Position numbers and translations under genes: made by a program
Notes under the pieces: generated by a model
The model's database searches: none
What the model was told of the DNA's origin: nothing
The model's input: only the letters and a program-made list of their open reading frames with translations
Shown here: positions 56,251 to 64,000 of the stretch, piece after piece
How the letters are laid out: the number at the start of each line of letters is the position of its first letter
Numbering within the stretch: the stretch's first letter is position 1
From: an uncultured Lachnospiraceae bacterium
GTDB lineage: Bacteria; Bacillota; Clostridia; Lachnospirales; Lachnospiraceae
Length of the DNA: 64,000 bases
Reading direction: 5' to 3'
Assembly (NCBI GenBank): GCA_947629385.1
Contig: CANRDO010000010.1
Span: 1-64,000 of the forward strand

Positions 56251-57684
56251 ATGGCAGAGAATTTACTCAGGTGGAATGTAGATCTGAAGCGGCCGAAGAC
56301 AGACGAAAGGGCAGATTGGTGGAAGAAGTTGGCAGAGTATAAGAAGCTTTACATCGAAATTCCGGAACAAGCAGAGCGGATCCTGCAGGTTCTGCACGAA
56401 AATGGATATGAGGCATATGTGGTGGGAGGCTGCGTGCGCGACTCGATCCTCAGGCGGGAGCCGGAGGACTGGGACGTTACGACTTCCGCGTCGCCGCAGC
56501 AGGTGAAGAGCCTGTTTCCACGGACGGTAGACACCGGTATCGAGCATGGAACGGTGACGGTTCTGATGGGGGAGGAAGCATTTGAGGTGACGACATACCG
56601 GATCGATGGGGTCTATGAGGATTGTCGACATCCGAAGGAGGTCTTGTTCACAGCCAATCTTGCTGAAGATTTGGGGAGGCGTGATTTCACGATCAATGCA
56701 ATGGCATACTCGCGGGAGAGCGGCCTGGTGGACGAATTCGGTGGCCTGGAGGATCTGGGAAACAGGGTGATCCGCTGTGTCGGTGATCCTGCGGAGCGTT
56801 TTTCAGAGGATGCGCTGCGCATGATGCGTGCGGTTCGCTTTGCGGCGCAGCTGGGATTTTCCGTGGATTCCGATACGGAGGCAGCGATCCGGAAGATGGC
56901 GCCAAATCTCGCGCTCATCAGCGCGGAGCGGATTCGGACAGAGATTGTAAAGCTGCTGATCTCGCCGAATCCTCACTGGTTCCGTCTGGCCTACGAGTGC
57001 GGGATCACGGCGGTAATTATGCCAGAATTTGACCGGATCATGCTGCAGAGGCAGAACAATCCACATCACGCGTACACGACGGGGGAACACACGTTGCTCG
57101 CGCTGCGCAATATTCCGGCGGAGAGCACCTTGCGTCTGACGATGCTGTTTCACGACATGGGGAAGCCGGAGGTGTTCTCAACGGACGCGGATGGGAAGGA
57201 TCATTTTCACGGGCACGCGGCACACAGCGAAAGGATCGCGCTTTCCATTATGAAGCGCCTGAAATTTGACAACGAAACGATCCGCACGGTGCGGAGCCTG
57301 GTGCGCAACCACTCGCGCTATCCGCAGCTTTCGGCGCAGGAGGTACGTGTCTGCGCGTATGAGATCGGGCCGGAGCTGTTCGACGATTTCCTTCTCGTCA
57401 AGCGTGCGGATATCACAGCGCATCATCCGGATATCATTCCGGATACCCTGCACTATCTGCGGGAGGTGGAGCGCATCTGGAGGGATATCAGACAAAGGGG
57501 CGACTGCCTGTCGCTGCGCGAGCTCAAGCTGTGCGGCCGGGATCTGATCGAGGATGGAATGCAGCCTGGCCCTGCGATTGGGGCACTTTTGCAGAAGCTT
57601 CTGGACGAGGTGCTCGAGAGGCCGGAGCGCAATGAACGGGAATATCTGCTTGAGAGAAGCCGGGCTCTGCGCGCGGAAGCGTGA
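56251..57684 (+). CDS. cca: CCA tRNA nucleotidyltransferase
   Basis: This 477-residue enzyme adds or repairs the CCA end of tRNAs. The class II nucleotidyltransferase head contains YVVGGCVRDSILRREPEDWD, with motifs RRDFTINAMAYS and RMMRAVRFAAQLGF after it. An HD domain follows in the middle (HTLLALRNI, then FHDMGKPEVFSTD), giving phosphatase-like potential. The ATG follows the transpeptidase stop without a base between. The N-terminal 40 residues ahead of the head are extra; a later start is possible but no site supports it. Confidence 0.93.
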   Translation: MAENLLRWNVDLKRPKTDERADWWKKLAEYKKLYIEIPEQAERILQVLHENGYEAYVVGGCVRDSILRREPEDWDVTTSASPQQVKSLFPRTVDTGIEHGTVTVLMGEEAFEVTTYRIDGVYEDCRHPKEVLFTANLAEDLGRRDFTINAMAYSRESGLVDEFGGLEDLGNRVIRCVGDPAERFSEDALRMMRAVRFAAQLGFSVDSDTEAAIRKMAPNLALISAERIRTEIVKLLISPNPHWFRLAYECGITAVIMPEFDRIMLQRQNNPHHAYTTGEHTLLALRNIPAESTLRLTMLFHDMGKPEVFSTDADGKDHFHGHAAHSERIALSIMKRLKFDNETIRTVRSLVRNHSRYPQLSAQEVRVCAYEIGPELFDDFLLVKRADITAHHPDIIPDTLHYLREVERIWRDIRQRGDCLSLRELKLCGRDLIEDGMQPGPAIGALLQKLLDEVLERPERNEREYLLERSRALRAEA

Positions 57685-57707
57685 TGGCGGAAAGAGGAGG
57701 AAGCGTG

Positions 57708-58223
57708 ATGAAATCTCCACTCACGACTTTGTGTTATATAGAGAAGGATGGGTGCTATCTGATGCTGCACCGCGTCAGCAAGAAGAACGATGTCAACAAG
57801 GATAAGTGGATCGGCGTCGGGGGCCATTTTGAGGAGGGCGAGAGCCCGGAGGAGTGTCTGCTGCGTGAAGCCAGGGAGGAGACCGGGCTTACGCTGAAAT
57901 CCTGGCGGTTTCGGGGGATCGTGACTTTTCTCGCGGAGGGTTGGCCGACGGAGTACATGTGTCTGTACACAGCCGATGAGTTTTCGGGCGAGCTGAAGGA
58001 GTGCGACGAGGGGACGCTCGAGTGGGTGCCGAAGGCGGAGCTGCCTCAGTTGAATCTTTGGGAGGGAGACAAGCTGTTCCTGCATCTGCTGGCCGTGGAT
58101 GCGCCGTTCTTTTCGATGAAGCTTACGTATCGCGGCGACGAGCTTTTGTCGGCCTCGCTCGACGGCAGAGAGCTTACACTCCCACCCGAAGGAGAAATGG
58201 GAGATACGAGGGGGACATTATGA
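57708..58223 (+). CDS. Nudix hydrolase, MutT/8-oxo-dGTP diphosphatase type
   Basis: This 171-residue enzyme hydrolyses nucleoside diphosphate-linked compounds, perhaps oxidised dGTP. The Nudix box is complete in GGHFEEGESPEECLLREARE followed by ETGLTL. Start MKSPLTT at 57708 with GAGGAGG at 57694-57700, rather than the GTG/ATG pair that overlaps the cca stop. Its stop overlaps the next gene (ATGA). Confidence 0.9.
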   Translation: MKSPLTTLCYIEKDGCYLMLHRVSKKNDVNKDKWIGVGGHFEEGESPEECLLREAREETGLTLKSWRFRGIVTFLAEGWPTEYMCLYTADEFSGELKECDEGTLEWVPKAELPQLNLWEGDKLFLHLLAVDAPFFSMKLTYRGDELLSASLDGRELTLPPEGEMGDTRGTL

Positions 58224-59161
58224 AGAATACATCGGTGAAGAACCCCATCCTGCTGTTTCTGACAGCGGTGATCTGGGGTGTTGCTTTTGTTGCGCAAAGC
58301 GTCGGTATGGAATATGTCGGGGCTTTTACCTTTAATTTTGTGCGCTGCATCATCGGGGGCCTGGTGTTGATCCCTTGCATTCTGTTCCTGGATTGGTTGA
58401 AGAGCAGGGATCAGGAAAGTCTGAAGCCGCAGGACAAAAGCGGTGGTGTTGAAGCGAGAAATGGTGCTGAAGCCGGCAAAACACAGGACGGGAAGACGCT
58501 TATTACAGGCGGTATCTGCTGCGGCACGGCGCTCTGTGTGGCGAGCAATCTGCAGCAGTTCGGCATCAAGTATACGACAGTCGGGAAGGCTGGGTTTATC
58601 ACGGCAATGTATATCGTTCTGGTTCCGCTGCTTGGGATTTTTCTGAAGAAGAAGGTTGGTCTCAAGGTCTGGATCAGCGTGGTGCTCGCGGTTGCCGGGC
58701 TCTATCTGCTGTGCATCACCGAGGGCTTTACTCTGGGGTGGGGAGATTTCCTTGTGCTTCTGTGTGCGGTCGTATTTTCGATTCATATTCTGGTGATCGA
58801 TTATTTTTCCCCAAGGACAGATGGCGTGAAAATGTCGTGCATTCAGTTTTTTGTGTGCGGACTGCTTTCCGGAGTCGGGATGTTGATCTGGGAGACGCCG
58901 GAGATACATGCGATTCTGCGTGCCTGGATGCCGATTCTGTACGCGGGCGTGATGTCCTGCGGGGTCGCCTACACGCTGCAGATTGTGGGACAGAAGGGCA
59001 TGAATCCGACGGTCGCGTCGCTGATTTTGAGCCTGGAATCCGTGGTGTCGGTTTTGGCCGGCTGGCTTTTGCTGGGACAGAGGCTGAGTATACGTGAATT
59101 GTCAGGCTGTGCACTGATGTTTGCCGCAATTATACTCGCCCAGCTTCCACAGAAGACATGA
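58220..59161 (+). CDS. DMT superfamily (EamA) transporter
   Basis: This 313-residue protein has about ten membrane helices in two EamA repeats. ILLFLTAVIWGVAFVAQSVG opens the first, and NPTVASLILSLESVVSVLAG marks the second. A hydrophilic loop of about 30 residues (60-95, DQESLKPQDKSGG and on) separates helices 2 and 3, longer than usual. Substrate unknown. The start overlaps the Nudix stop by 4 bases, and its own stop overlaps the radical SAM start in the same way. Confidence 0.9.
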   Translation: MKNTSVKNPILLFLTAVIWGVAFVAQSVGMEYVGAFTFNFVRCIIGGLVLIPCILFLDWLKSRDQESLKPQDKSGGVEARNGAEAGKTQDGKTLITGGICCGTALCVASNLQQFGIKYTTVGKAGFITAMYIVLVPLLGIFLKKKVGLKVWISVVLAVAGLYLLCITEGFTLGWGDFLVLLCAVVFSIHILVIDYFSPRTDGVKMSCIQFFVCGLLSGVGMLIWETPEIHAILRAWMPILYAGVMSCGVAYTLQIVGQKGMNPTVASLILSLESVVSVLAGWLLLGQRLSIRELSGCALMFAAIILAQLPQKT

Positions 59162-60066
59162 GCGGCTGTATGCTCTGCCCCAGAGCATGTGGCGCGGACC
59201 GTGAGAGTGGAAGGCGCGGCCGCTGTGGAGCGGATCAGGAACTTCAGGTTGCGCGGGCGGCGCTGCACATGTGGGAGGAGCCTTGCATATCAGGAGCGGA
59301 GGGCTCGGGGGCCGTTTTCTTTTCCGGCTGCCCGCTAGGCTGCATATACTGTCAGAACCGGAAAATTTCGCGCGGAGAATCTGGCATGGTGATCTCGACA
59401 GGGCGGCTTGCAGAGATTTTTCTGGAGCTTCAGCAGCAAAAGGCAAATAACATCAATCTTGTCACGGCCGGGCATTTTCTGCCGCAGGTGATTGAGGCGC
59501 TCTCGCTGGCAAAAGGACAGGGGCTGAAGATTCCCGTGGTCTACAACAGCAGCGCCTATGAGAAGCCGGAGGCGCTGCGGCGATTGGACGGTCTGGTGGA
59601 CATCTACCTGCCGGATTTCAAGTATATCAGCTCAGAGCTGGCTGCGGCGTATTCAAATGCTCCGGACTATCCGCAGGTTGCGGCTGCGGCGATACGGGAG
59701 ATGGTGCGTCAGAGGCCGGAGCCGCAGTTTGACACGAGGGGGATCATGACCTCAGGCGTCATCGTGAGACACCTGCTTCTTCCTGGCCATGTGCGTGAGG
59801 CAAAGCAGATCATAAGATACTTGCATGAAGAGTACGGGAACAGGATCTATATCAGCATGATGAATCAATACACGCCGATGGAGGATGTGGCGGGGGATCT
59901 GTTGCTTGGCCGACGCGTGACAAAGCGCGAATATGAGAGACTGCTTGCATTTGCGGAGCAACTCGGTGTGGAACAGGGATTTTATCAGGAGGGTGAGACT
60001 GCCAAGGAGAGCTTTATTCCTGAGTTTGGCTGTCAAGGCGTGCTCAAAGAAGAGGATAAAAAATAG
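59158..60066 (+). CDS. Radical SAM protein, PflA-related (COG1313)
   Basis: This 302-residue protein has the radical SAM cluster motif CPLGCIYC (Cys58, Cys62, Cys65), so it should cleave SAM to start a radical reaction. An N-terminal cysteine group (4, 7, 11, 23) may bind another metal centre. The layout is that of the PflX/PflA-like family, whose substrates are mostly unknown; no glycyl-radical enzyme is encoded here. It is last in the coupled series cca-Nudix-EamA-radical SAM. Confidence 0.88.
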   Translation: MSGCMLCPRACGADRESGRRGRCGADQELQVARAALHMWEEPCISGAEGSGAVFFSGCPLGCIYCQNRKISRGESGMVISTGRLAEIFLELQQQKANNINLVTAGHFLPQVIEALSLAKGQGLKIPVVYNSSAYEKPEALRRLDGLVDIYLPDFKYISSELAAAYSNAPDYPQVAAAAIREMVRQRPEPQFDTRGIMTSGVIVRHLLLPGHVREAKQIIRYLHEEYGNRIYISMMNQYTPMEDVAGDLLLGRRVTKREYERLLAFAEQLGVEQGFYQEGETAKESFIPEFGCQGVLKEEDKK

Positions 60067-60067
60067 C

Positions 60068-60100
60068 CCGTCCGTCACATGGACGGACAGGCAAATTTTC
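60068..60100. terminator. Possible terminator between converging genes
   Basis: CCGTCC (60068-60073) pairs with GGACGG (60081-60086), with AAATTTTC shortly after. The stem is short, so the call is tentative. Confidence 0.4.
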
Positions 60101-60131
60101 TGTAGCCGATGTTGTCTGAGACAGTGGAAAG

Positions 60132-61274
60132 CTATGGAATAAAGCTGGCGTCGTCTTTGCTTTGCAGAGCGATTGTACCGGTCTCCATATATTCCTGCTT
60201 TAACCGTTCGTAGTCTTCCTTGCGTTTCTGCAAATATTCGTCGACGTTATCCTTTGTGACATAGTATCCGAAGCCTGGATAAGATGCTTTCCCGGAGATG
60301 GTGTCGATCACGAAGTCTGCAAGCGCGTAGGTGCAGTGGTCGGTGTCGATAAAGTTGCTGGGATTCAGATTGATATCGCCGTATCCGTTGAAATCCCAGA
60401 AATTCGTAATCTGAGCCAGCTCACGCAGATAGTCCCAGAAATAGGTGCTCTCAAAGCGCGCCATGCCCGAGATAAATGTCGGAGTGAACCAGAATTCGAG
60501 CTCTACGCCCGCAGCGTCACATTCCGCCTTGATCTGACCTGCAATATCCAGACATTCATCATAATAATCAGCCTTTTGATTCTTCTTGAAAAGCCGGGCC
60601 ATTCGCGCATCAAAATTCTTCAGCAGATTCTTTGCCAGAAAGCCGTCCCAGTCTGCTTCCCTTTGAGGATACAGATATTGTACATCCCGCTCACCTCCGG
60701 TGAAGTTTTTGGTGTAGACTTTTTTTCCGTTTTTCATTTCATCCCATATTTCTTTGAGTCCTTTGGTCACGTCAAGCGTCAGAAAATGGAGGTATTCCAT
60801 CAGCTGCGGCTCATCCTTCCAGACAGCCGGTATCTGCATAATATCGGCATCGGAGTCGAAGGTCAGGCGTGAAACTTCATTTGCGCTCAGGCTGATAATG
60901 ATTTTTTTTACGTCGGTATGCTTCAACAGAAAATCTACGATCAGCTTGTATTCCGTCATAGTGCCGTGATATTCAAAAAGATTGTAGTAGCGGTATCCGT
61001 CCATTTCCTGCATCTTTTCAGGATGAAAGGAGCCAGCTTTGGAGCCGCCCAGAATGTACGCGTCATATTGATCGCCGAAGTTCAGAATATGGTTAGCTTT
61101 GAAGACACGGTAATATACATTCACGCTGCCGATCTTGAAATCAACATCCGCATAGTCTCCGGACTGGAACGTAAAATATCCATATATGTCTGCGTAATAA
61201 TTCACTCCCATAATAAAGAGCAGCACTGCGAGGATAAACCCCAGCATTCCGAAGCACCATCTCTTATATCGCAT
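60132..61274 (-). CDS. SGNH-like membrane-anchored protein, partner of the MBOAT acyltransferase
   Basis: This 380-residue protein has one N-terminal membrane helix (about 8-26) and a large extracellular part. AYILGGSKAGSFHP with Ser78 and the later pair Asp310/His313 in NFIDTDHCTY match the catalytic triad layout of SGNH acyl-transfer proteins such as DltD and AlgX/AlgJ. It is encoded right behind an MBOAT gene, as those proteins are. It should finish transfer of an acyl group to a cell-surface polymer; the polymer is unknown. Confidence 0.8.
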   Translation of the reverse strand: MRYKRWCFGMLGFILAVLLFIMGVNYYADIYGYFTFQSGDYADVDFKIGSVNVYYRVFKANHILNFGDQYDAYILGGSKAGSFHPEKMQEMDGYRYYNLFEYHGTMTEYKLIVDFLLKHTDVKKIIISLSANEVSRLTFDSDADIMQIPAVWKDEPQLMEYLHFLTLDVTKGLKEIWDEMKNGKKVYTKNFTGGERDVQYLYPQREADWDGFLAKNLLKNFDARMARLFKKNQKADYYDECLDIAGQIKAECDAAGVELEFWFTPTFISGMARFESTYFWDYLRELAQITNFWDFNGYGDINLNPSNFIDTDHCTYALADFVIDTISGKASYPGFGYYVTKDNVDEYLQKRKEDYERLKQEYMETGTIALQSKDDASFIP

Positions 61275-61334
61275 TTGTATTCCTCCATATCTCTGCGTAT
61301 CCTGTATTTGCCTTGGCCGGAGCAGAATTCCGAT

Positions 61335-62768
61335 TTAAAATTGAAAATAAAGGAACTGTACAACCTGATTCATTTTTGACAGGCAGATGGCAAGAAGGAT
61401 TCCGGCGTATGCAAAATAAATCAGATTCGGTTTGAATTTCTCCGACAGCGTTTTTGTGGTCGGTGCAAACCAGCAGATTAAAAGTCCGATAAATACGATG
61501 ATACCGTCTTTCTGGTGATGTGTCACAAAAAGGCAGATCCGTTGGAAGGCGTTCAGGATTCCTGACGAGAAAAATGCCGGGAAGCCGAACATGGCTCTGT
61601 ACACGGTCCAGGTGTCCTGAAGATTGGAAGCTACGAAAATTACTCTGGTCAGGACGATAAAGAAGAAGGTCGTCGTGACGCCGACGAAGTAGGGCGGTTC
61701 CTTCTTGTTGTAGCTTAAATAGGCCGCGATACAGACCAGAATACCGTTCATGATCCCCCAGATGATGAAATTCCAGCCGGCTCCGTGCCAGATGCCGGAG
61801 ACGAGGAAGGTCACCATTGTGGCGACATAGTAGTTGCGCCATTTGTTTCCCTTGCGGAACACGTTTTTGAACACATATGTTCCGAGGAAACGGGAGAGCG
61901 TCATGTGCTGACGCTGCCAGTATACCTGAAAGTTTCTCGCGCGGAACGGCGCGTTGAAGTTTTCCGGCAGGTGAATGTTGAACAGCAGTCCCAGACCAAT
62001 CGCCATATCTGTGTATCCGGACAGATCAAAGTAATAGGAAACCGAGTAGGCGATCGTGTAGAACCAGGATTCCAGCAAGGTGATATTCGAATTGATATGC
62101 GAATAAAAATCGGCCGCAGAATTGTTCAGAGGGTCTGCGAGCAGCATCTTCTTCGCACAGCCGATCGAGAACACGAAGATACCCAGCGCGATATTGTTGT
62201 AATTGATCTTCATATTCCGGGTATCTTCAAACTGCGGCGCGATCTCCTTGTGATGGACGATCGGGCCGACGATCAGCTGTGGGAAGAAGGTGATAAAAAG
62301 CAGATAGTCCAGCACATGGTACTCCCTCGTCTCTCCGCGGTAGGAATCCACAAGGAACGCGATCAGCTGGAAAGTGAAGAACGAGATGCCGATCGGAAGC
62401 GCGATATTTTTCAGCACAAAGTCGGTTCCGGTCAGCGCATTCAGATTTTCGACAAAGAAGTCATAGTATTTATAGTATCCGAGCAAGGCTACGTTTCCGA
62501 GAACTCCGGCGGCCAGCAGCAGCCTGCGCTGCAGGCGGTTTTCATCTCCCTGCAGACGGCAGAGCGCCGAGCCGACAACGTAGTTTGCGAATACGCTTCC
62601 CATAAAAAAGGGAAAGAAATCCGGACTTCCCTGTGAATAGAAAAACATGGAAGCCAGAATCAGCCATATTTTCGAGAGATAGTAAAATTTGAATTTATTC
62701 AGGATGCCGTATCCGCCCGCGACGACAGGCAGGAACAGAAACAGGAACTTGTACGATGAAAATATCAT
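61335..62768 (-). CDS. MBOAT family O-acyltransferase (AlgI/DltB-like)
   Basis: This 477-residue membrane protein has about ten hydrophobic helices and passes acyl groups across the membrane. The MBOAT histidine is His328 in VSGIWHGAGWNFIIWG, and the family segment FDLSGYTDMAIGLGLLFNIH is present. It belongs to the AlgI-type branch used for O-acetylation of surface polysaccharides. It starts 6 bases after the permease stop, with GGGAG inside the permease end, so it is translated from the transporter transcript. Confidence 0.92.
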   Translation of the reverse strand: MIFSSYKFLFLFLPVVAGGYGILNKFKFYYLSKIWLILASMFFYSQGSPDFFPFFMGSVFANYVVGSALCRLQGDENRLQRRLLLAAGVLGNVALLGYYKYYDFFVENLNALTGTDFVLKNIALPIGISFFTFQLIAFLVDSYRGETREYHVLDYLLFITFFPQLIVGPIVHHKEIAPQFEDTRNMKINYNNIALGIFVFSIGCAKKMLLADPLNNSAADFYSHINSNITLLESWFYTIAYSVSYYFDLSGYTDMAIGLGLLFNIHLPENFNAPFRARNFQVYWQRQHMTLSRFLGTYVFKNVFRKGNKWRNYYVATMVTFLVSGIWHGAGWNFIIWGIMNGILVCIAAYLSYNKKEPPYFVGVTTTFFFIVLTRVIFVASNLQDTWTVYRAMFGFPAFFSSGILNAFQRICLFVTHHQKDGIIVFIGLLICWFAPTTKTLSEKFKPNLIYFAYAGILLAICLSKMNQVVQFLYFQF

Positions 62769-62774
62769 ATGTGT

Positions 62775-63560
62775 TTACTCCCACGTTTTCCATTTACTTG
62801 TGCGTTTCTCAAGAAAGCGGAACAGAACCTCCTCCATCAGCATCATGATGACGCCGAGGCTGATGATCGTGATCAGGGTGACTGAAGTGTTGGCCGTGCT
62901 GCGGCCCACGCTTAGCACATAGCCGAGGCCCTTCGGAACGCCGACCATCTCGGCGGCGATCACGACACGCCAGGCAAATCCGAGCCCAAGCTTAAATCCG
63001 GAGACAATGTATGGAATGATGCTGGGAACGATACAGTGCACGATTACCTGCCAATGGCTGGCCTCCATCATGTGCATTACGTCGTACAGCTGCTGATTGA
63101 CATTCAGGACGCCCTGCAGGGAATTCACGATGATCGGAGACAGCGATCCCATCACGATGATAAAGATCGCGGCGTTGTTGCCGAGTCCGAACCACAGAAT
63201 GGCGAGCGGCACCCAGGCGACTCCGGGGATCGGTGAGAAAAAGCGGATCACCGGATAGAGACAGTTGCGAAGCGTCGTGCTCATACCCATCAGGATTCCG
63301 AGCGGAAGTCCGACCGCGACTGCGATGCCGAAACCGATCAGAACACGCTGCATACTGACCCAGATATTGCTGAGAAGATAGCCGCTTTTGAGCATCTCGC
63401 TCAGTTCCCCTGCCACGACGTTCGGCATCGGCAGCAGCAGCTGCGCCGATTTTTGGTCAATACGGCCGAATATGCCGGTCTTTGAGGCGATGGTCCATAG
63501 CAGGAGGATGCCGGCGATGCCGGCACACCCCTGTAAAAATTGAATGACATTCTTTTTCAT
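62775..63560 (-). CDS. ABC transporter permease (SsuC/TauC-type)
   Basis: This 261-residue permease has about six membrane helices and the EAA-type coupling loop near VMHMMEASHWQVIVHCIVPS. It resembles permeases for nitrate, sulfonate, taurine or pyrimidine-type substrates (BPD_transp_1). It is second in a minus-strand operon after the binding protein. An ATPase is not in the window. An AAAGGA/TCCTTT palindrome (63565-63577) overlaps its ribosome-binding site. Confidence 0.92.
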   Translation of the reverse strand: MKKNVIQFLQGCAGIAGILLLWTIASKTGIFGRIDQKSAQLLLPMPNVVAGELSEMLKSGYLLSNIWVSMQRVLIGFGIAVAVGLPLGILMGMSTTLRNCLYPVIRFFSPIPGVAWVPLAILWFGLGNNAAIFIIVMGSLSPIIVNSLQGVLNVNQQLYDVMHMMEASHWQVIVHCIVPSIIPYIVSGFKLGLGFAWRVVIAAEMVGVPKGLGYVLSVGRSTANTSVTLITIISLGVIMMLMEEVLFRFLEKRTSKWKTWE

Positions 63561-63604
63561 TTGGAAAGGAGTCCTTTCATTTCTTGCCCGTTGTCCGCCA
63601 GATC

Positions 63605-64000
63605 CTACTCAACCGTGTAGAACAGATCCTCCTCGGCCGGGATCTCGTCAATGTAGCCGAGCTGCAGCGCCCAGTTAAGCGTCTCCACGGTCGCTTCTTT
63701 GTCGATGTCGTAGGTGTAGTCGATGCGCTCGCGCGCGGCGGCGATCGTCTCCTCGTCCATCTCGAGAACCTTGGCGAGCACGGCGTTGGCGCTCTCGTCC
63801 TCATTCAGGAAATCAACGGTAGCCTTGTAGCTGTCCAGGAACGCCTTCAGATCATCCAGGCGGTTGTCGATCATGTCCTGGCTTGCCGCCACCACGTTGA
63901 CCGGATAGAACGCGTCGCTGCCGGTCTCTTCCTTAATCTCCTTCGGAGAATCGTAGAGCACGACAATGTCGTCGCCGTAAGTGGCCTCTGCCTCAGCCGC
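63605..64000 (-). CDS. ABC transporter substrate-binding protein, C-terminal part
   Basis: The frame is open to the right edge of the window (131 residues seen), so the gene is partial. The part seen has the helical C-terminal lobe of SsuA/NMT1-type binding proteins: a linker with ALQLGYIDEI near the end and segments such as FYPVNVVAASQDMIDNRLDD. The signal peptide and ligand-binding N-terminus lie outside. It is followed after 44 bases by the permease. Confidence 0.8.
   Translation of the reverse strand, partial: AAEAEATYGDDIVVLYDSPKEIKEETGSDAFYPVNVVAASQDMIDNRLDDLKAFLDSYKATVDFLNEDESANAVLAKVLEMDEETIAAARERIDYTYDIDKEATVETLNWALQLGYIDEIPAEEDLFYTVE

Noticed and set aside
59158-60066. Glycyl-radical enzyme activating system
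   Set aside because: Only the radical SAM protein is present; no glycyl-radical enzyme lies in the window.

Overview
The window is a chromosomal segment of a fairly GC-rich Firmicute, most probably a member of the Lachnospiraceae (class Clostridia). The signs are a single S10-spc-alpha ribosomal supercluster with the Clostridia order map / KOW protein / infA / rpmJ / rpsM, the zinc form of S14, a strongly extended L17, HPr kinase, an ECF transporter module beside truA, the Firmicutes-type GalT and a VanW protein. Genus and species cannot be fixed from the sequence. Almost everything looks like core chromosome. There is no phage, no insertion sequence with a transposase, no CRISPR array and no recognisable defence island. 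|| Layout. 1-660: a RelB/YafQ toxin-antitoxin pair. 716-2332 (-): pyrG with a long, highly structured 5' leader. 2790-4925: ftsH. 4957-7963 (-): a SAM methyltransferase and a membrane-anchored EAL protein, separated by a 190-bp palindromic repeat element. 8256-9176: an EamA transporter. 9278-26565: one ribosomal block from rpsJ to rplQ, with secY, adk, map, infA and rpoA. It starts at a strong promoter and a three-way-junction leader RNA, is recharged by a second promoter before rpmJ, and ends in a clear terminator. 26589-30448: a block that interrupts the usual rplQ-ecfA neighbourhood (polyferredoxin, D-lyxose isomerase-like protein, aldose epimerase, cyclophilin, GNAT protein). 30479-34245: ecfA1-ecfA2-ecfT and truA. 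34286-39261: a DUF402 protein, a secreted protein of unknown function, then galK-galT-greA. 39281-39821: an AT-rich islet with a HicB-like antitoxin preceded by a 32-residue ORF instead of HicA. || 39870-50139: MATE transporter, uvrC, hprK, ROK glucokinase, DnaQ-like exonuclease, a tiny membrane peptide, VanW protein, a lone AIR-synthase C-terminal domain, an Lrp-type regulator and an aminotransferase. 50150-52231: two RNA methyltransferases and tRNA-Pro(CGG). 52474-60066: a PrsA-like lipoprotein with an acidic repeat insert, shikimate kinase, an L,D-transpeptidase, then a tightly packed series cca-Nudix-EamA-radical SAM. 60132-64000 (-): a four-gene operon running in from the right edge, in which a substrate-binding protein and permease of an ABC importer are followed with only 6 bases spacing by an MBOAT O-acyltransferase and its SGNH-like partner. 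|| Functional themes are translation, envelope biogenesis (L,D-transpeptidase, VanW, PrsA, MBOAT/SGNH), hexose use and its catabolite control (galK, galT, glucokinase, HPr kinase, sugar isomerase/epimerase) and RNA modification. No complete undescribed system is evident. The most interesting signals are the palindromic repeat whose end recurs 35 kb away and supplies the stop codon of the MATE gene, the structured leaders of the ribosomal operons, the octapeptide ORF before rpmJ, the HicB islet without HicA, and the ABC/MBOAT operon.
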